From Leptospiraceae bacterium (GTDB taxonomy: Bacteria; Spirochaetota; Leptospiria; Leptospirales; Leptospiraceae): a stretch of 64,000 nucleotides of DNA. Below, one piece after another: positions 8,821 to 17,677 of this stretch. The DNA is taken from NCBI GenBank assembly GCA_024233875.1, contig JACKPB010000003.1, positions 361,871 through 425,870 of the forward strand, given 5' to 3'. Made by a program: the position numbers and the translations under genes. Numbering within the stretch: the first letter of the stretch is position 1; each line of letters opens with the position of its first letter. Below the pieces are notes generated by a model. The model worked only from the letters and a program-made list of their open reading frames with translations. It was not told the DNA's origin and searched no databases.

Positions 8821-8844
8821 CCGCTTCCGGAGGTCCGGAAACGG
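8821..8844 (-). terminator. Second GC-rich hairpin in the flaB 3' region
   Basis: CCGTTTCCGGA pairs over 11 bases (one G-U) with TCCGGAAGCGG across a 2-base spacer, so the real loop opens to a few bases more. It lies between the flaB stop and the U-tailed terminator. It may stabilise the abundant flagellin mRNA against 3' exonucleases. Confidence 0.6.
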
Positions 8845-8856
8845 AATCTAGATAGA

Positions 8857-9705
8857 TTAACGTAAGAGTTGCAATACGTTTTGTGGTCTGGTGTTGGCCT
8901 GAGCGAGCATTGATGTTCCAGCCTGAGTAAGAATCTGGAATCTGGTAAGGCTAACCATTTGTTCAGCCATGTCAGTATCACGAATTCTGGACTCAGCTGC
9001 CTGAAGGTTTTCATAACCATTCATCAATCCACGGATAGCATGCTCTAATCTGTTTTGATAAGCACCCAAATCCGCTCTTTGCTTAGAAATAACTCTTAAA
9101 GCATCGTCAGCTACACCGATAGCTGCATTCGCTTTAGCCATTGTAGAAAGAGAGATAAATGTCAATACAGTTGGGTTTCTGAGACCGAGACCTGCAGTTG
9201 TCATTGTTTCGATATACACTCTTTCTCTCTGATGCATATTTGCACCGAGGTGGAACCACATGCTGGCGGTAGGATTGAGACGTGCAAAAGAACCGGTCAA
9301 CATTTTCATTTTGTTGAACTCAGCCTGAGAAGCGATTCTGTCGATTTCATCAATCAACTGTGATACTTCTACTTGAATTTGCTGTCTGTCTTCTTCAGTA
9401 TAGATACCGTTAGCTGCTTGAACTGCCAACACTCTGATTCTCTGAACGATATCCTGAGTTTCTTGTAGATATCCTTCAGTAGTCTGAATGAAAGAAATGC
9501 CATCTTCAGCGTTCGCTTCTGCTCTACGCAGACCGTTGACCTGAGATCTCATTTTTTCAGAAACTGCAAGTCCGGAAGCATCGTCCCCAGCGCGGTTGAT
9601 TCTCATTCCGCTGGAAAGTTTTTCCATGTCTTTGCTCATGAACTCGTTGTTACTTTTCAGAACTCTGTGAGAGTTGATAGCTGATATGTTGTGGTTAATA
9701 ATCAT
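8857..9705 (-). CDS. flaB: Periplasmic flagellar filament core protein FlaB (flagellin)
   Basis: 282 residues, the short spirochetal flagellin that forms the core of the periplasmic filament. It has the conserved N-terminal D0/D1 helices ([46 protein letters not shown]) and C-terminal D1/D0 helices ([40 protein letters not shown]), with almost no variable D2/D3 middle. Export has no cleaved signal. The start ATG has GGAGG 6 bases upstream. The leader holds two hairpins and ANGGA motifs, and two hairpins follow the stop. The gene is monocistronic here, away from the flgG cluster. Confidence 0.95.
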   Translation of the reverse strand: MIINHNISAINSHRVLKSNNEFMSKDMEKLSSGMRINRAGDDASGLAVSEKMRSQVNGLRRAEANAEDGISFIQTTEGYLQETQDIVQRIRVLAVQAANGIYTEEDRQQIQVEVSQLIDEIDRIASQAEFNKMKMLTGSFARLNPTASMWFHLGANMHQRERVYIETMTTAGLGLRNPTVLTFISLSTMAKANAAIGVADDALRVISKQRADLGAYQNRLEHAIRGLMNGYENLQAAESRIRDTDMAEQMVSLTRFQILTQAGTSMLAQANTRPQNVLQLLR

Positions 9706-9800
9706 CGGTTTCCTCCATGAAATCCGTCTTTCTTGCGAAAGATTTAAAAAAAATGTAGATTAGAGGGTTCATCCTTGAGCCCTCAGAAGATGTATCGGTA
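9706..9800 (-). promoter_or_regulatory. Structured flaB leader with possible CsrA sites
   Basis: Reading the minus strand toward flaB: an ACCGATAC box (9792-9799) resembles a sigma-28 -10 element, though no well-spaced -35 is visible. Next is a hairpin at 9763-9784 (GAGGG/CCCTC plus TCA/TGA) whose loop is AGGA, preceded by A. Then comes a TCTTTC-N4-GAAAGA hairpin (9727-9742). Finally ATGGAGGA overlaps the ribosome site (9711-9718). AAGGA in a loop plus ATGGA at the Shine-Dalgarno is the layout of CsrA-repressed flagellin leaders. Regulation is inferred. Confidence 0.45.
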
Positions 9801-9949
9801 GTCTGAAAAAAATCCCCTTAGCATTTTTCTTAAAAAAATAAAAAAAATGACATAATACAATTATGTAGAAGGAAGTTCTCCCGGGTCGGTATTTATTTTG
9901 AGAGGAAACCATTGCTCTGAATCCTCATCCTACTTTGCTAATCAATCAA

Positions 9950-10040
9950 TAAAAATATGGGTTTGGGCGATAGCCCAAGCTGCCGGCAGGCTCCCTGCAA
10001 CCTCACATTTCGCTTCTTTGCGTACTGTGAGTTACTAAGA
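9950..10040 (+). repeat. Short intergenic repeat sharing its left end with 55862-55930
   Basis: A 22-base left end (TCAATAAAAATA, one variable base, then GGGTTTGGG) is shared with the spacer at ~55862. Here it is followed by small hairpins: TTGGGC-N4-GCCCAA, GCAGG-N3-CCTGC and CTCACA...TGTGAG. GGGTTTGG also forms the end of the longer repeats at 34317, 47919 and 59329. Nothing else is recognisable in the 9801-10148 spacer except AT-rich runs and the ribosome site of the PilZ gene. Confidence 0.4.
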
Positions 10041-10148
10041 AATTTTACTATAGAGATTGAAGAGGATTCAATAAATCATTGATAGAATTCAAAGACTATG
10101 AAAAATCAGGGAAACAAACAAAAACAATTCATATTTTAAGGAAATATC

Positions 10149-10496
10149 ATGATTGAAAAAAGGAAAAACCAGCGTTTCCTAATGGAAACCTTTGGATCGG
10201 TTCTGATTCAGGAGAAAGGTAGTTTTGATTGCTATATCAATAATATCAGTAAAGGAGGAGCTATGATCTATGTAAAAGAAGAGCTCCCTCCGGACACGAA
10301 ATTGACTCTCTCATTTGAGGTAGGCGAGAAAAACTTTTCAATCGAATCCATAGTTCGATCCAGTAAAGACTTCACACACAATCGTAAGTACATACTCAGA
10401 ATCGGGAAAAGTCTGGATGTAACTTCCTTCCTGAATATAGTTTTTCAAAATGAATTGAAGAACGAAGAAATTGAATTCATTAGAATGAATCATTGA
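10149..10496 (+). CDS. PilZ-domain protein (likely c-di-GMP receptor)
   Basis: 115 residues, essentially one PilZ domain. The two c-di-GMP contact motifs are visible: an arginine-bearing start EKRKNQRF (RxxxR-like) and NISKGGA (the D/NxSxxG motif), followed by the six-stranded barrel. A bare PilZ protein usually acts as an adaptor that changes a partner when c-di-GMP rises. The next gene, a membrane-lipid acyltransferase, starts only 10 bases after its stop, so the two form an operon. c-di-GMP enzymes are encoded at 13977 and 30272. Confidence 0.85.
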   Translation: MIEKRKNQRFLMETFGSVLIQEKGSFDCYINNISKGGAMIYVKEELPPDTKLTLSFEVGEKNFSIESIVRSSKDFTHNRKYILRIGKSLDVTSFLNIVFQNELKNEEIEFIRMNH

Positions 10497-10506
10497 GGAG
10501 AAAGAA

Positions 10507-11688
10507 ATGAACGAAAAGATCAAACTACTCAAATCCACTCCTGATATAGTCATCGATTCCAATCATGAAAATGAATCCGAAGAAGGAAAACGTTTCAAAC
10601 AACTCCTCGACAATATCAATCAGTACAAAGATTACGAATACACCAGAAGTGCCATCCACAATGTTACCAAATTCATAGACCAATTTTACTTTCGATCCAA
10701 GTTTGTGGGCTTAGAAAAAGCTCTACCCGAAAGAGTGCATCCCGATCGTCCCCTGATTTTTGCGAGCAATCATTCCGGAATGACCTTTCCCTGGGATGGA
10801 ATCATCATGGCAGGGAAGTACTTTCTCAAAACAGGAGAGGACTTCAAACAGTCCCTACGTCCTATCGTCGCCCCCATGCTCTCCCAATCCGCTTACATGG
10901 AACCCTTTCTCATAGAAAAATTCTGGAAGAGATTGGGTGGTGTGGACGCCACTCTAGAAAACTTTGAAGCTCTGATGCACAACTCCGACTCCAATGTGAT
11001 GATCTATCCGGAAGGTGTTCCCGGGATTGCCAAAGGATTCGATAAGAGATACATCATGCAAAATGTTTCTTCTTCCTTCATTCGAATGGCTCTCAAATTC
11101 AAAACGGATATCATTCCAATTGCTACAGTGAACGGAGAGTATCTCAATCCCTACAGCTACAAAAACGATGACTTAAACAAACTGGTCAATAAGATAGGAA
11201 TGCCATTTTTGCCCCTCGGTCCCCTTTCGAGTCTCGCGGTTCTCTACCCCTGGGCCTTTTACTTTGCCCTACCCGCCAAACTAACTTACGTCTTCGGTGA
11301 GCCGATAAAAGTCTATGAGATGATAGACGTTCCCTTCCACAAAGTGAAGAAGAAAGATATCAATAAGATTCGGGAAATCGTTAGGGATAGAATGCAGAGA
11401 CTTCTGAGCCAGGCTCTCGAAGAATACGGTTCCGACCCCTATCAATGGGAAGAACTGGGAGAGCTCTGGTTTGAAAACAAGGATAAACTCTTTTATATCC
11501 TACCTTCGGGTTGGCCTATTCTCTTCTCCGAACACGAAAGACTCTTCAAAGAAGGCGGTAGGGTCAAAGAGTTTGATTACTCCAATGCCGGATTTCTTTC
11601 CAGCCTCGGAAGCAATCTCTCTCAATCACCCTTTCTTCTACCGGTGGCGGGTTGGCCGATCCTATTCAAGACCAAGGGTTTGATTTGA
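10507..11688 (+). CDS. PlsC-like acyltransferase (1-acylglycerol-phosphate type)
   Basis: 393 residues. The central acyltransferase fold shows FASNHSGMTFPWDG (block I histidine; the acidic residue lies a few residues further on than in the classic HX4D), a middle VMIYPEGVPGIAKGF (block III, EG), and IIPIATVNGEY (block IV proline). These enzymes transfer fatty acid onto glycerolipid or related acceptors at the inner membrane. The long flanks (residues 1-70 and 270-393) are unlike classic PlsC, so the acceptor is uncertain. It is the second gene of the PilZ operon, and its stop abuts the converging guaA stop. Confidence 0.75.
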   Translation: MNEKIKLLKSTPDIVIDSNHENESEEGKRFKQLLDNINQYKDYEYTRSAIHNVTKFIDQFYFRSKFVGLEKALPERVHPDRPLIFASNHSGMTFPWDGIIMAGKYFLKTGEDFKQSLRPIVAPMLSQSAYMEPFLIEKFWKRLGGVDATLENFEALMHNSDSNVMIYPEGVPGIAKGFDKRYIMQNVSSSFIRMALKFKTDIIPIATVNGEYLNPYSYKNDDLNKLVNKIGMPFLPLGPLSSLAVLYPWAFYFALPAKLTYVFGEPIKVYEMIDVPFHKVKKKDINKIREIVRDRMQRLLSQALEEYGSDPYQWEELGELWFENKDKLFYILPSGWPILFSEHERLFKEGGRVKEFDYSNAGFLSSLGSNLSQSPFLLPVAGWPILFKTKGLI

Positions 11689-13500
11689 TCACTCCCATTC
11701 TATGGTTCCGGGCGGTTTGTTCGTGATGTCATAGAAGACATAGGAAATCTTTTTGATCTGAAGGAGTTTTTCGACAATCTCCTTCAGAATCTTTCTCTTC
11801 ATAAAGTAAAAGTTTGCTGTCATAGCTTCAGTAGATTCCACGGGCCTCAGAACAATACTGAAATGATTCTTTTTATTTCCGACAGGTATGAGTGCCACAG
11901 GCATCTGCCAGATCTCGGTCACTATCTTTCTCTTTCTCAGAATCTTTGTCACACAGTCATCCGCTTCCCTCAGGAGATCGGAGTGTTCCCTGGTCATATA
12001 TATCTGTGAAAAATGAAATTTCTTTGGTAATTTATCCTGATAAGGAGCAAAAACTACGCGGTTGATGTCCCGAACTCGATTCGTGATACGGGATGATATG
12101 ACATCATACTTTTCCCAATTCTTCGTAAAATCATTGAGTGCCACACAATGCTTATAGGTCCTGGAGTCTCCCTGAACACCCACAGATCGAATCGGTAGTA
12201 CGGAGTACTTTATCTTTTTGTATTTAGATAAGACCTTTTTCAATTCTTCCGATTCGGTGAAACTATCATCCTTATGATTGGTCAGCATCCGTACAGCCAG
12301 TCCCGGTCCCGGAAACGGATGCCGGTTGATCAAATGATCGGAAAGCCCGAGATGTCTTCCCAGCTCCCTCACTTCGTCCTTGTAGAGCTCATGAATCGGT
12401 TCAATCAATTTACCGGACTCCATCAAATCTTTAATCGCATCCACACGATTGTGATGGGTCTTGATATTGTGTGAGTGCTTGGTTCCTCCGCTCTCGATCG
12501 TATCAGGGTAGATGGTTCCCTGACCGAGGATCCAATTTTCCGGATCATCGATGATTCGGGTCATCACATTGTTTTTCACGACAAGAAATAAATTTCCTAT
12601 GATATGACGTTTTGCTTCGGGAGCGGTGATGTCCTTGAGAGCTGAATAGTATTCTTTGGATGCATCTTCTACTTCAATGTGAATCCCTACTCCGGCTAGG
12701 TCGGAGAGGATGAGCTTCACTTCATTCTTTCTCATAAACCCTGTGTCCACGAGAAGTCCTCTGACCCGATCATTTCCCAGAGCTCTGACGAGGAGAGTGT
12801 ATGCTACAGTTGAGTCCACTCCTCCCGATACCAGCATGAAGACTTTCTTGCCCTCAGGAACCAGAGTTTGGATTTCTTCAATTTTCTTTTCTAAGAATTC
12901 TTCGATTGTCCAATTCTTTTCTATTCCGCAGAGATTGATAAAGTTCAGTAGGAATTTTTGACCGTGCTTGGTGTGGGTGACCTCAGGATGAAACTGAATG
13001 CCGACGATCTTTTTTTCGGAGTGGATCACACCGGCAAATTCACAATTCTCACTCACCGCAAATTTCTGAAATCCTTCGGGAAGTCCCTTGACTTCGTCCC
13101 CGTGACTCATCCACACCAACTCGGAGGATTCCAGAGAATGGGTAAATGGATTTTCACTTGTGATTTCTATTCGAGCCGGCCCAAATTCCCCCGTAACAGA
13201 GCTGGAAACATCTCCACCGAGAAGTTTCATAATCAATTGATGGCCATAGCAAATTCCGAGAATAGGAATTCCCAGTTGAAGAACTTCCAATGCGATGCCG
13301 GGAGAATCATCAAGATAGACACTGGAGGGTCCTCCGGAGAAAATCAATCCACTGTATTCTTTGTATTTTTCTAGAGACTCATCATTCGTCAGGAGTTCGG
13401 TATAAACCCCGAGTCGTCGTATCCGGGAGGCAATGAGATGTGCATACTGACCTCCAAAATCTATGATTCCTATCTTTTTATATCCATCAACAACACTCAT
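11689..13500 (-). CDS. guaA: GMP synthase (glutamine-hydrolysing)
   Basis: 603 residues. It converts XMP to GMP using glutamine and ATP. The N-terminal class I amidotransferase has its nucleophile in GICYGHQ and the His-Glu pair in GIQFHPEVTHT. The ATP-pyrophosphatase has the PP-loop LVSGGVDSTVAYTLL near residue 225. The C-terminal dimerisation domain ends in the canonical KPPGTIEWE. It is longer than the E. coli enzyme, mainly within the synthase half. It is divergent from queF, with both promoters in an ~80-base gap. Confidence 0.96.
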   Translation of the reverse strand: MSVVDGYKKIGIIDFGGQYAHLIASRIRRLGVYTELLTNDESLEKYKEYSGLIFSGGPSSVYLDDSPGIALEVLQLGIPILGICYGHQLIMKLLGGDVSSSVTGEFGPARIEITSENPFTHSLESSELVWMSHGDEVKGLPEGFQKFAVSENCEFAGVIHSEKKIVGIQFHPEVTHTKHGQKFLLNFINLCGIEKNWTIEEFLEKKIEEIQTLVPEGKKVFMLVSGGVDSTVAYTLLVRALGNDRVRGLLVDTGFMRKNEVKLILSDLAGVGIHIEVEDASKEYYSALKDITAPEAKRHIIGNLFLVVKNNVMTRIIDDPENWILGQGTIYPDTIESGGTKHSHNIKTHHNRVDAIKDLMESGKLIEPIHELYKDEVRELGRHLGLSDHLINRHPFPGPGLAVRMLTNHKDDSFTESEELKKVLSKYKKIKYSVLPIRSVGVQGDSRTYKHCVALNDFTKNWEKYDVISSRITNRVRDINRVVFAPYQDKLPKKFHFSQIYMTREHSDLLREADDCVTKILRKRKIVTEIWQMPVALIPVGNKKNHFSIVLRPVESTEAMTANFYFMKRKILKEIVEKLLQIKKISYVFYDITNKPPGTIEWE

Positions 13501-13581
13501 AAGTATCCAATTCCTTATTTCTACTTTTCATAAATTTTGTTCCAAAAAGTCTGGACGTATTCTAAAATTTCGGAGGATCTC

Positions 13582-13980
13582 ATGTCCCCTACAGAATCCA
13601 GCTACGAAGGAAAGCAATCCCATATACCTGAATTGCAAACTCCTCCACTTGAATTTTTTTCCAATGTTTTTAGAGGTAAGGAATATACGATTCATTTTTC
13701 CATACCCGAATTCACAGCTATTTGTCCCAAAACGGGTCTTCCTGATTTCGGAACTATATACATTGATTATATTCCATCGGAAAAGTGTATAGAATTAAAA
13801 TCACTCAAAGAATATATAAATTTCTATAGGAATATTGGAATTTTTCATGAGAATGTAGTGAACAAAATTACGGAGGACATCATCCGTGCCATTGACCCCC
13901 TGTATCTAAAAGTATTTGGAGATTTTCATATTCGGGGTGGGATAAAGACTAAGGTAGAGAGGGAGTATCGAAAGAACTAA
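13582..13980 (+). CDS. queF: NADPH-dependent 7-cyano-7-deazaguanine reductase
   Basis: 132 residues, the short (unimodular, YkvM-type) QueF. It reduces preQ0 to preQ1 in queuosine synthesis. The catalytic cysteine is in TAICPKTGLPDFG. It is followed by the fold's KSLKEYINFYRNIGIFHENVVNKI and a final GDFHIRGGIKT. I place the start at 13582 because GGAGG lies 5 bases before this ATG; an in-frame start 15 codons earlier lacks a ribosome site. It converges with the GGDEF gene, and their stop codons overlap by 3 bases. Confidence 0.93.
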   Translation: MSPTESSYEGKQSHIPELQTPPLEFFSNVFRGKEYTIHFSIPEFTAICPKTGLPDFGTIYIDYIPSEKCIELKSLKEYINFYRNIGIFHENVVNKITEDIIRAIDPLYLKVFGDFHIRGGIKTKVEREYRKN

Positions 13981-15260
13981 CGTAAAATGTAACGATTCCT
14001 GCCCGAGTACTTGGCTTCATACAGGGCAGAATCAGCCCTTTCCAGAACGGTAACCATTTTGTCTATTGAAGTCACTTCTGTGACTCCCAGACTCACAGTC
14101 ACTTTCCTATCTATAGAGAACTTTCTAGCCTCTACTCTCGATCGAATTTTTTCTGCCAGAATAGCCGCACCATTGGAGTCGGTACTGGGTAGGATGAGAA
14201 GAAATTCTTCTCCTCCCCAACGAAAGAAGGAATCGGTTCTCCGGATGGTTTTTTTGACTTCTTCTACTAGATCAACCAATACAGTGTCACCGACATTGTG
14301 ACCATAGGTATCATTGACCGACTTAAAATGATCAATATCAAACATGATCAGAGCAAAGGCCAGATCGGGTATCTCATGAATCTTTGTGAGCTCCGCATCA
14401 AAGACTTCCTGAAACTTGCTCCGATTGTAAATCTTGGTCAGGTCATCAGTAAAGGCTTTCTTTTCCAAACTAATGGTCTTTTGCTCGATTTCGGTTACAT
14501 CCGTGAGATTGAAGATGTAGATATTTTCTTCCGGAACACGATTGTATCGGATTAGAAAAGTTCTGAATTCCTTGGACTTAGGATTGATGAACCGAACTCT
14601 ATTGTTTTGAATGGCACCCGACCTCAAAAAAGACTGAACCCAATTTTCAGTCCCCTCATCGAGAAATTGATCAAATACAGGGATTAGATCGAGGATAGTA
14701 GGACAGGCCTCAAGAAAAGCCTGTTTGCTCTGAAAGTCAAAAAATTCTAAGACTGTTCCATTGATATCGAGGACATTGATTCCATCAGTTAAAATCACCA
14801 TTGTCTGCTGGAAATTCATAATTTTATTCACCCGACTCTGATTCTTGATGAATTCATTTTTCATCTGAATCTCTGAGTAAAATTTCTGAAGGAGGTGATA
14901 GAGAGTCTTGTGAATGACAGGCTTGGGCAAGAACCCCTTGATTCCGAGATTGATAGCATCGATCAAGAATTCGGACTCCACATGGGATGTCATTATGACT
15001 ATGGGTTTTTCGGGATCCATTTCCAGGATCGCTTTTGCCATCTGAATCCCATTCATCTCCGGCATTTCGATGTCTGTGATCACCAGATCCGGTTTCCTGG
15101 CTAGATAGAGCTCTATACCCTGCTTTCCATCACCTGCAATCCGAATTTCCGAGACCATATTCTCTAAGATATGAGTAGTGGTTTTTTGAATGATGATATC
15201 ATCCTCAACAAAAAGGATACTTATATCCAACTTCTCATATTTTTCTTTATTGGAACTCAT
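13977..15260 (-). CDS. Response regulator with diguanylate cyclase output (REC-PAS-like-GGDEF)
   Basis: 427 residues. The receiver domain (1-125) has acidic pocket VEDD, phospho-acceptor Asp63 in ITDIEMPEMNG, and a lysine in LPKPV. A middle region (~145-265) reads like a PAS fold. The C-terminal GGDEF domain has DDLTKIYNRSKF, FDIDHFKSVNDTYGHNVGD and the active-site loop RWGGEEF, so it should make c-di-GMP when phosphorylated. No inhibitory RxxD site is evident just before GGEEF. No cognate kinase is adjacent. Confidence 0.92.
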   Translation of the reverse strand: MSSNKEKYEKLDISILFVEDDIIIQKTTTHILENMVSEIRIAGDGKQGIELYLARKPDLVITDIEMPEMNGIQMAKAILEMDPEKPIVIMTSHVESEFLIDAINLGIKGFLPKPVIHKTLYHLLQKFYSEIQMKNEFIKNQSRVNKIMNFQQTMVILTDGINVLDINGTVLEFFDFQSKQAFLEACPTILDLIPVFDQFLDEGTENWVQSFLRSGAIQNNRVRFINPKSKEFRTFLIRYNRVPEENIYIFNLTDVTEIEQKTISLEKKAFTDDLTKIYNRSKFQEVFDAELTKIHEIPDLAFALIMFDIDHFKSVNDTYGHNVGDTVLVDLVEEVKKTIRRTDSFFRWGGEEFLLILPSTDSNGAAILAEKIRSRVEARKFSIDRKVTVSLGVTEVTSIDKMVTVLERADSALYEAKYSGRNRYILR

Positions 15261-15486
15261 AATTGGGAAGTGGCGATTTCTTATGAAATTATGAAAATTT
15301 CCTAACCGAAATCTGCCGGATAAGATAGACTCCTTTGGAAATGACCAACCTCAAAAAACAATCAATTTCCTTATTGCAATAGACAATAAATTTCAAAATC
15401 ATAAAAACTTCAAATCATATCCTGAGCATTTCAAAAAAATAAAAATATTTAAAAAGAGCAGCTCAGTAGAAAATTAAGGTTTTGAG

Positions 15487-15951
15487 TTATTTTTCTTTCT
15501 CTGAAATAGGAGGAAGACTCTTTGAAAGAGAACTATAAATCTGTTCTGCCAGACCCAGAGATTCATTTTTGGAGATTTCCTTAGAATACTCATCATAAAG
15601 AAAATCCTCAAAAATCTCCTCCGCATATCCTCCGTGCATCATACTCTGTTTTTCCACAGTCTTTCGCATTTCATTCAACATTAGTTTAACAAACATGGAC
15701 TCAAATTCCACACTGGCATTGAAAAGTTTTTTTCTGTAGGGATCTTTCTGGATTTCTTCTTTGATATTGTAATTCGGTCTGAGCTCGGAGGAAGACACTT
15801 TTCCTGCCAGGGCATCATCGAGGTGATTGACAAAGGACTTTGTGTCCTTATCGGCGGGAAGGTTTTCACGGTTTTCCTTGTACTTATCCAGTTTGGAATC
15901 AGTAATCGATAGCCTTTGAATGTAATCCTGAATTGAATTGATTGAGTTCAT
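15487..15951 (-). CDS. flgJ: FlgJ-like rod-binding protein (no muramidase domain)
   Basis: 154 residues. It corresponds only to the N-terminal rod-binding domain of FlgJ: ASVEFESMFVKLMLNEMRKTVEKQSMMHGGYAEEIFEDFLYDEYSKEIS and GLAEQIYSSLSK. The C-terminal muramidase found in gamma-proteobacteria is absent, as is usual in many phyla. It caps rod growth in the periplasm. It is the last gene of flgG-flgA-flgH-flgI-flgJ, and its ATG overlaps the flgI stop by 4 bases. Confidence 0.85.
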   Translation of the reverse strand: MNSINSIQDYIQRLSITDSKLDKYKENRENLPADKDTKSFVNHLDDALAGKVSSSELRPNYNIKEEIQKDPYRKKLFNASVEFESMFVKLMLNEMRKTVEKQSMMHGGYAEEIFEDFLYDEYSKEISKNESLGLAEQIYSSLSKSLPPISEKEK

Positions 15952-16994
15952 TGAACAATAACCTCCGCGTGCATAGCACCTGATTTTCTGAGTGCTTCCA
16001 AAATTGCGATCACATCGCGGGTGGAAGCCCCAATTTTGTTGAGAGCCTTGACCAGATCGGAAACCTTTGTAGCCTCCTGCATGACCAAAACATTTTCTAC
16101 TTTTTCCGGATCATCCCAGAAGCGTTTCTTCTGTCCTCCCGAGACGATCACACTCAAACCCTGTTTGGAGATTGCCACCTCATCTATGGTGACATTGCCC
16201 CCCATAACTATGGTTCCGGTTCTTTCATTGACTACAATTCGCGCTTTGTTTTCCGGAGTGATGGTGAGATTTTCCAATCTTCCCAAGACTCCAATCGCAT
16301 CAGTCTTTTCCGGTATGGAAAGTTCAATCTCCACCGGAGAAACTACACGGGAGGTGATGCTTTCCGAACCAAAAGTATCCGCAATCGCTTTTTGGATCAA
16401 ATCCAGAGTCGCAAAATCCTGGTTTTGAAGAATGAGTCTGTACTTGTTCTCCTGGTTGAGAAAGGCGTTGGCAAGTTCTTTTTCAACAATCCCTCCTCCC
16501 TGAATCACTCCTACTGTCTTAGGGATGGTTCTGGAGATATTGCTACTGGTCTTATTTTCCTTTCCTCCGAAGGAAATCACTCCTCCGGCTACGGCGATGA
16601 TGTCATTGTTTGCCGCTTTGAGGGGGGATTGAAGTAGCACCCCACCTTCGAGAGATTTTGCATCTCCAATCGAGGAGACAGTCACATCGATTTTATCTCC
16701 CGGTTTGGCATAGGTCGGTATATTGGCAGTGACAATCACCGAGGCAATGTTTCTGGTGAGAGCGGGATTGGAAGATGCACTCAGACCCTGGTTTTTGAGA
16801 TAATTCTGCATGCTCTCGGTGGTGATCGCATTTTTTGTATCACCGGTTCCGGACAATCCGGTCACGATCCCAAATCCCGTGATTTGGTTTTCTCGTATTC
16901 CATCGATTCGCACTAAATCCTTTAGTTTGACATCTACAGAAAACACTGAATGAGATGAGAAAAATAGAGAGATGAGGAGGATGAGGACTTTCAT
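15948..16994 (-). CDS. flgI: Flagellar P-ring protein
   Basis: 348 residues with a cleavable signal peptide (MKVLILLISLFFSSHSVFS). Family hallmarks are VKLKDLVRIDGIRENQITGFGIVTGLSGTGD, NYLKNQG, NIASVIVTANIPTYAKPGDKIDVTVSSIGDAKSLEGGVLLQSPL, and a C-terminal LVKALNKIGASTRDVIAILEALRKSGAMHAEVIVQ. In other bacteria it builds the peptidoglycan-level bushing around the rod. It overlaps flgH by 4 bases (ATGA). Confidence 0.95.
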   Translation of the reverse strand: MKVLILLISLFFSSHSVFSVDVKLKDLVRIDGIRENQITGFGIVTGLSGTGDTKNAITTESMQNYLKNQGLSASSNPALTRNIASVIVTANIPTYAKPGDKIDVTVSSIGDAKSLEGGVLLQSPLKAANNDIIAVAGGVISFGGKENKTSSNISRTIPKTVGVIQGGGIVEKELANAFLNQENKYRLILQNQDFATLDLIQKAIADTFGSESITSRVVSPVEIELSIPEKTDAIGVLGRLENLTITPENKARIVVNERTGTIVMGGNVTIDEVAISKQGLSVIVSGGQKKRFWDDPEKVENVLVMQEATKVSDLVKALNKIGASTRDVIAILEALRKSGAMHAEVIVQ

Positions 16995-17677
16995 TCACTT
17001 TCTCCGAGCAATCGCTTGATATTCTTGAGGATGATTTTTTGTCTTTCTGTCTCGGAAAGCTCTGCCTTTTGAACCGGTTGACCATCGGGACCGATAATGG
17101 GTTTGCCTTTGTAGTCGAGAGCGGGTTTCATCTGAACATCCGGATCATTGAGATTCTTATCTATAGGACTCGCATTGTATTCCAAAACCAGATCAGCAAT
17201 CATATCACTGGATACCGTATTGCCTTCTTTCAATTCGCCCGGATTGACCCTACCCGAAAGCTTCAGGGAACTCTTCCCTTTGTCGAATTTTGCTTCACGT
17301 GATCCGGAAAGAACTAAATTACCATTTTCGTCAATTTCGGTTACTGTTGCAGCCATGACACCTATGATCTTACTCTGGGACTTTTCTTTTCCGTTTTTGA
17401 CTCCGACTATCGACTTGTCAAAATTATAACCCATGATCTCCGGAATCGACTTTTTGTCAGGTGCGAATTTTATTGAGATATTCTCATCTTTTCCGGATTC
17501 GTATTTGTAGTCCGACTTGATTCCGTCTTTTAGTATCACACGAATGATGATGCCTTTCTTGAGACCGGCGGCTCCTGTTGAATACGGATTGGTATCCACC
17601 CAGAGGCTCTGGGCTCCGAGGGAGATTGTTCCTGTTACGAGGAAGAATTGAATCAAAAACTTAAACTTATCTATCAT
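16991..17677 (-). CDS. flgH: Flagellar L-ring protein homologue without a lipobox
   Basis: 228 residues. Core FlgH motifs are present: SLWVDTNPY near the mature start, KKGIIIRVILKDG, the central VMAATVTEIDENGNLVLSGSREAKF, and LSGRVNPGELKEGNTVSSDMIADLVLEY. The N-terminus is a signal peptide without any cysteine, so unlike enterobacterial FlgH it cannot be lipid-anchored in the outer membrane. That suits a periplasmic flagellum that does not cross the outer membrane. Its ATG overlaps the flgA stop (TAATG). Confidence 0.88.
   Translation of the reverse strand: MIDKFKFLIQFFLVTGTISLGAQSLWVDTNPYSTGAAGLKKGIIIRVILKDGIKSDYKYESGKDENISIKFAPDKKSIPEIMGYNFDKSIVGVKNGKEKSQSKIIGVMAATVTEIDENGNLVLSGSREAKFDKGKSSLKLSGRVNPGELKEGNTVSSDMIADLVLEYNASPIDKNLNDPDVQMKPALDYKGKPIIGPDGQPVQKAELSETERQKIILKNIKRLLGESE

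Noticed and set aside
9806..9835. AAAAA-CCCCTTAGCA similarity to the dispersed element
   Set aside because: Only about 16 bases match and the rest of the element is missing, so it may be chance in an AT-rich leader.
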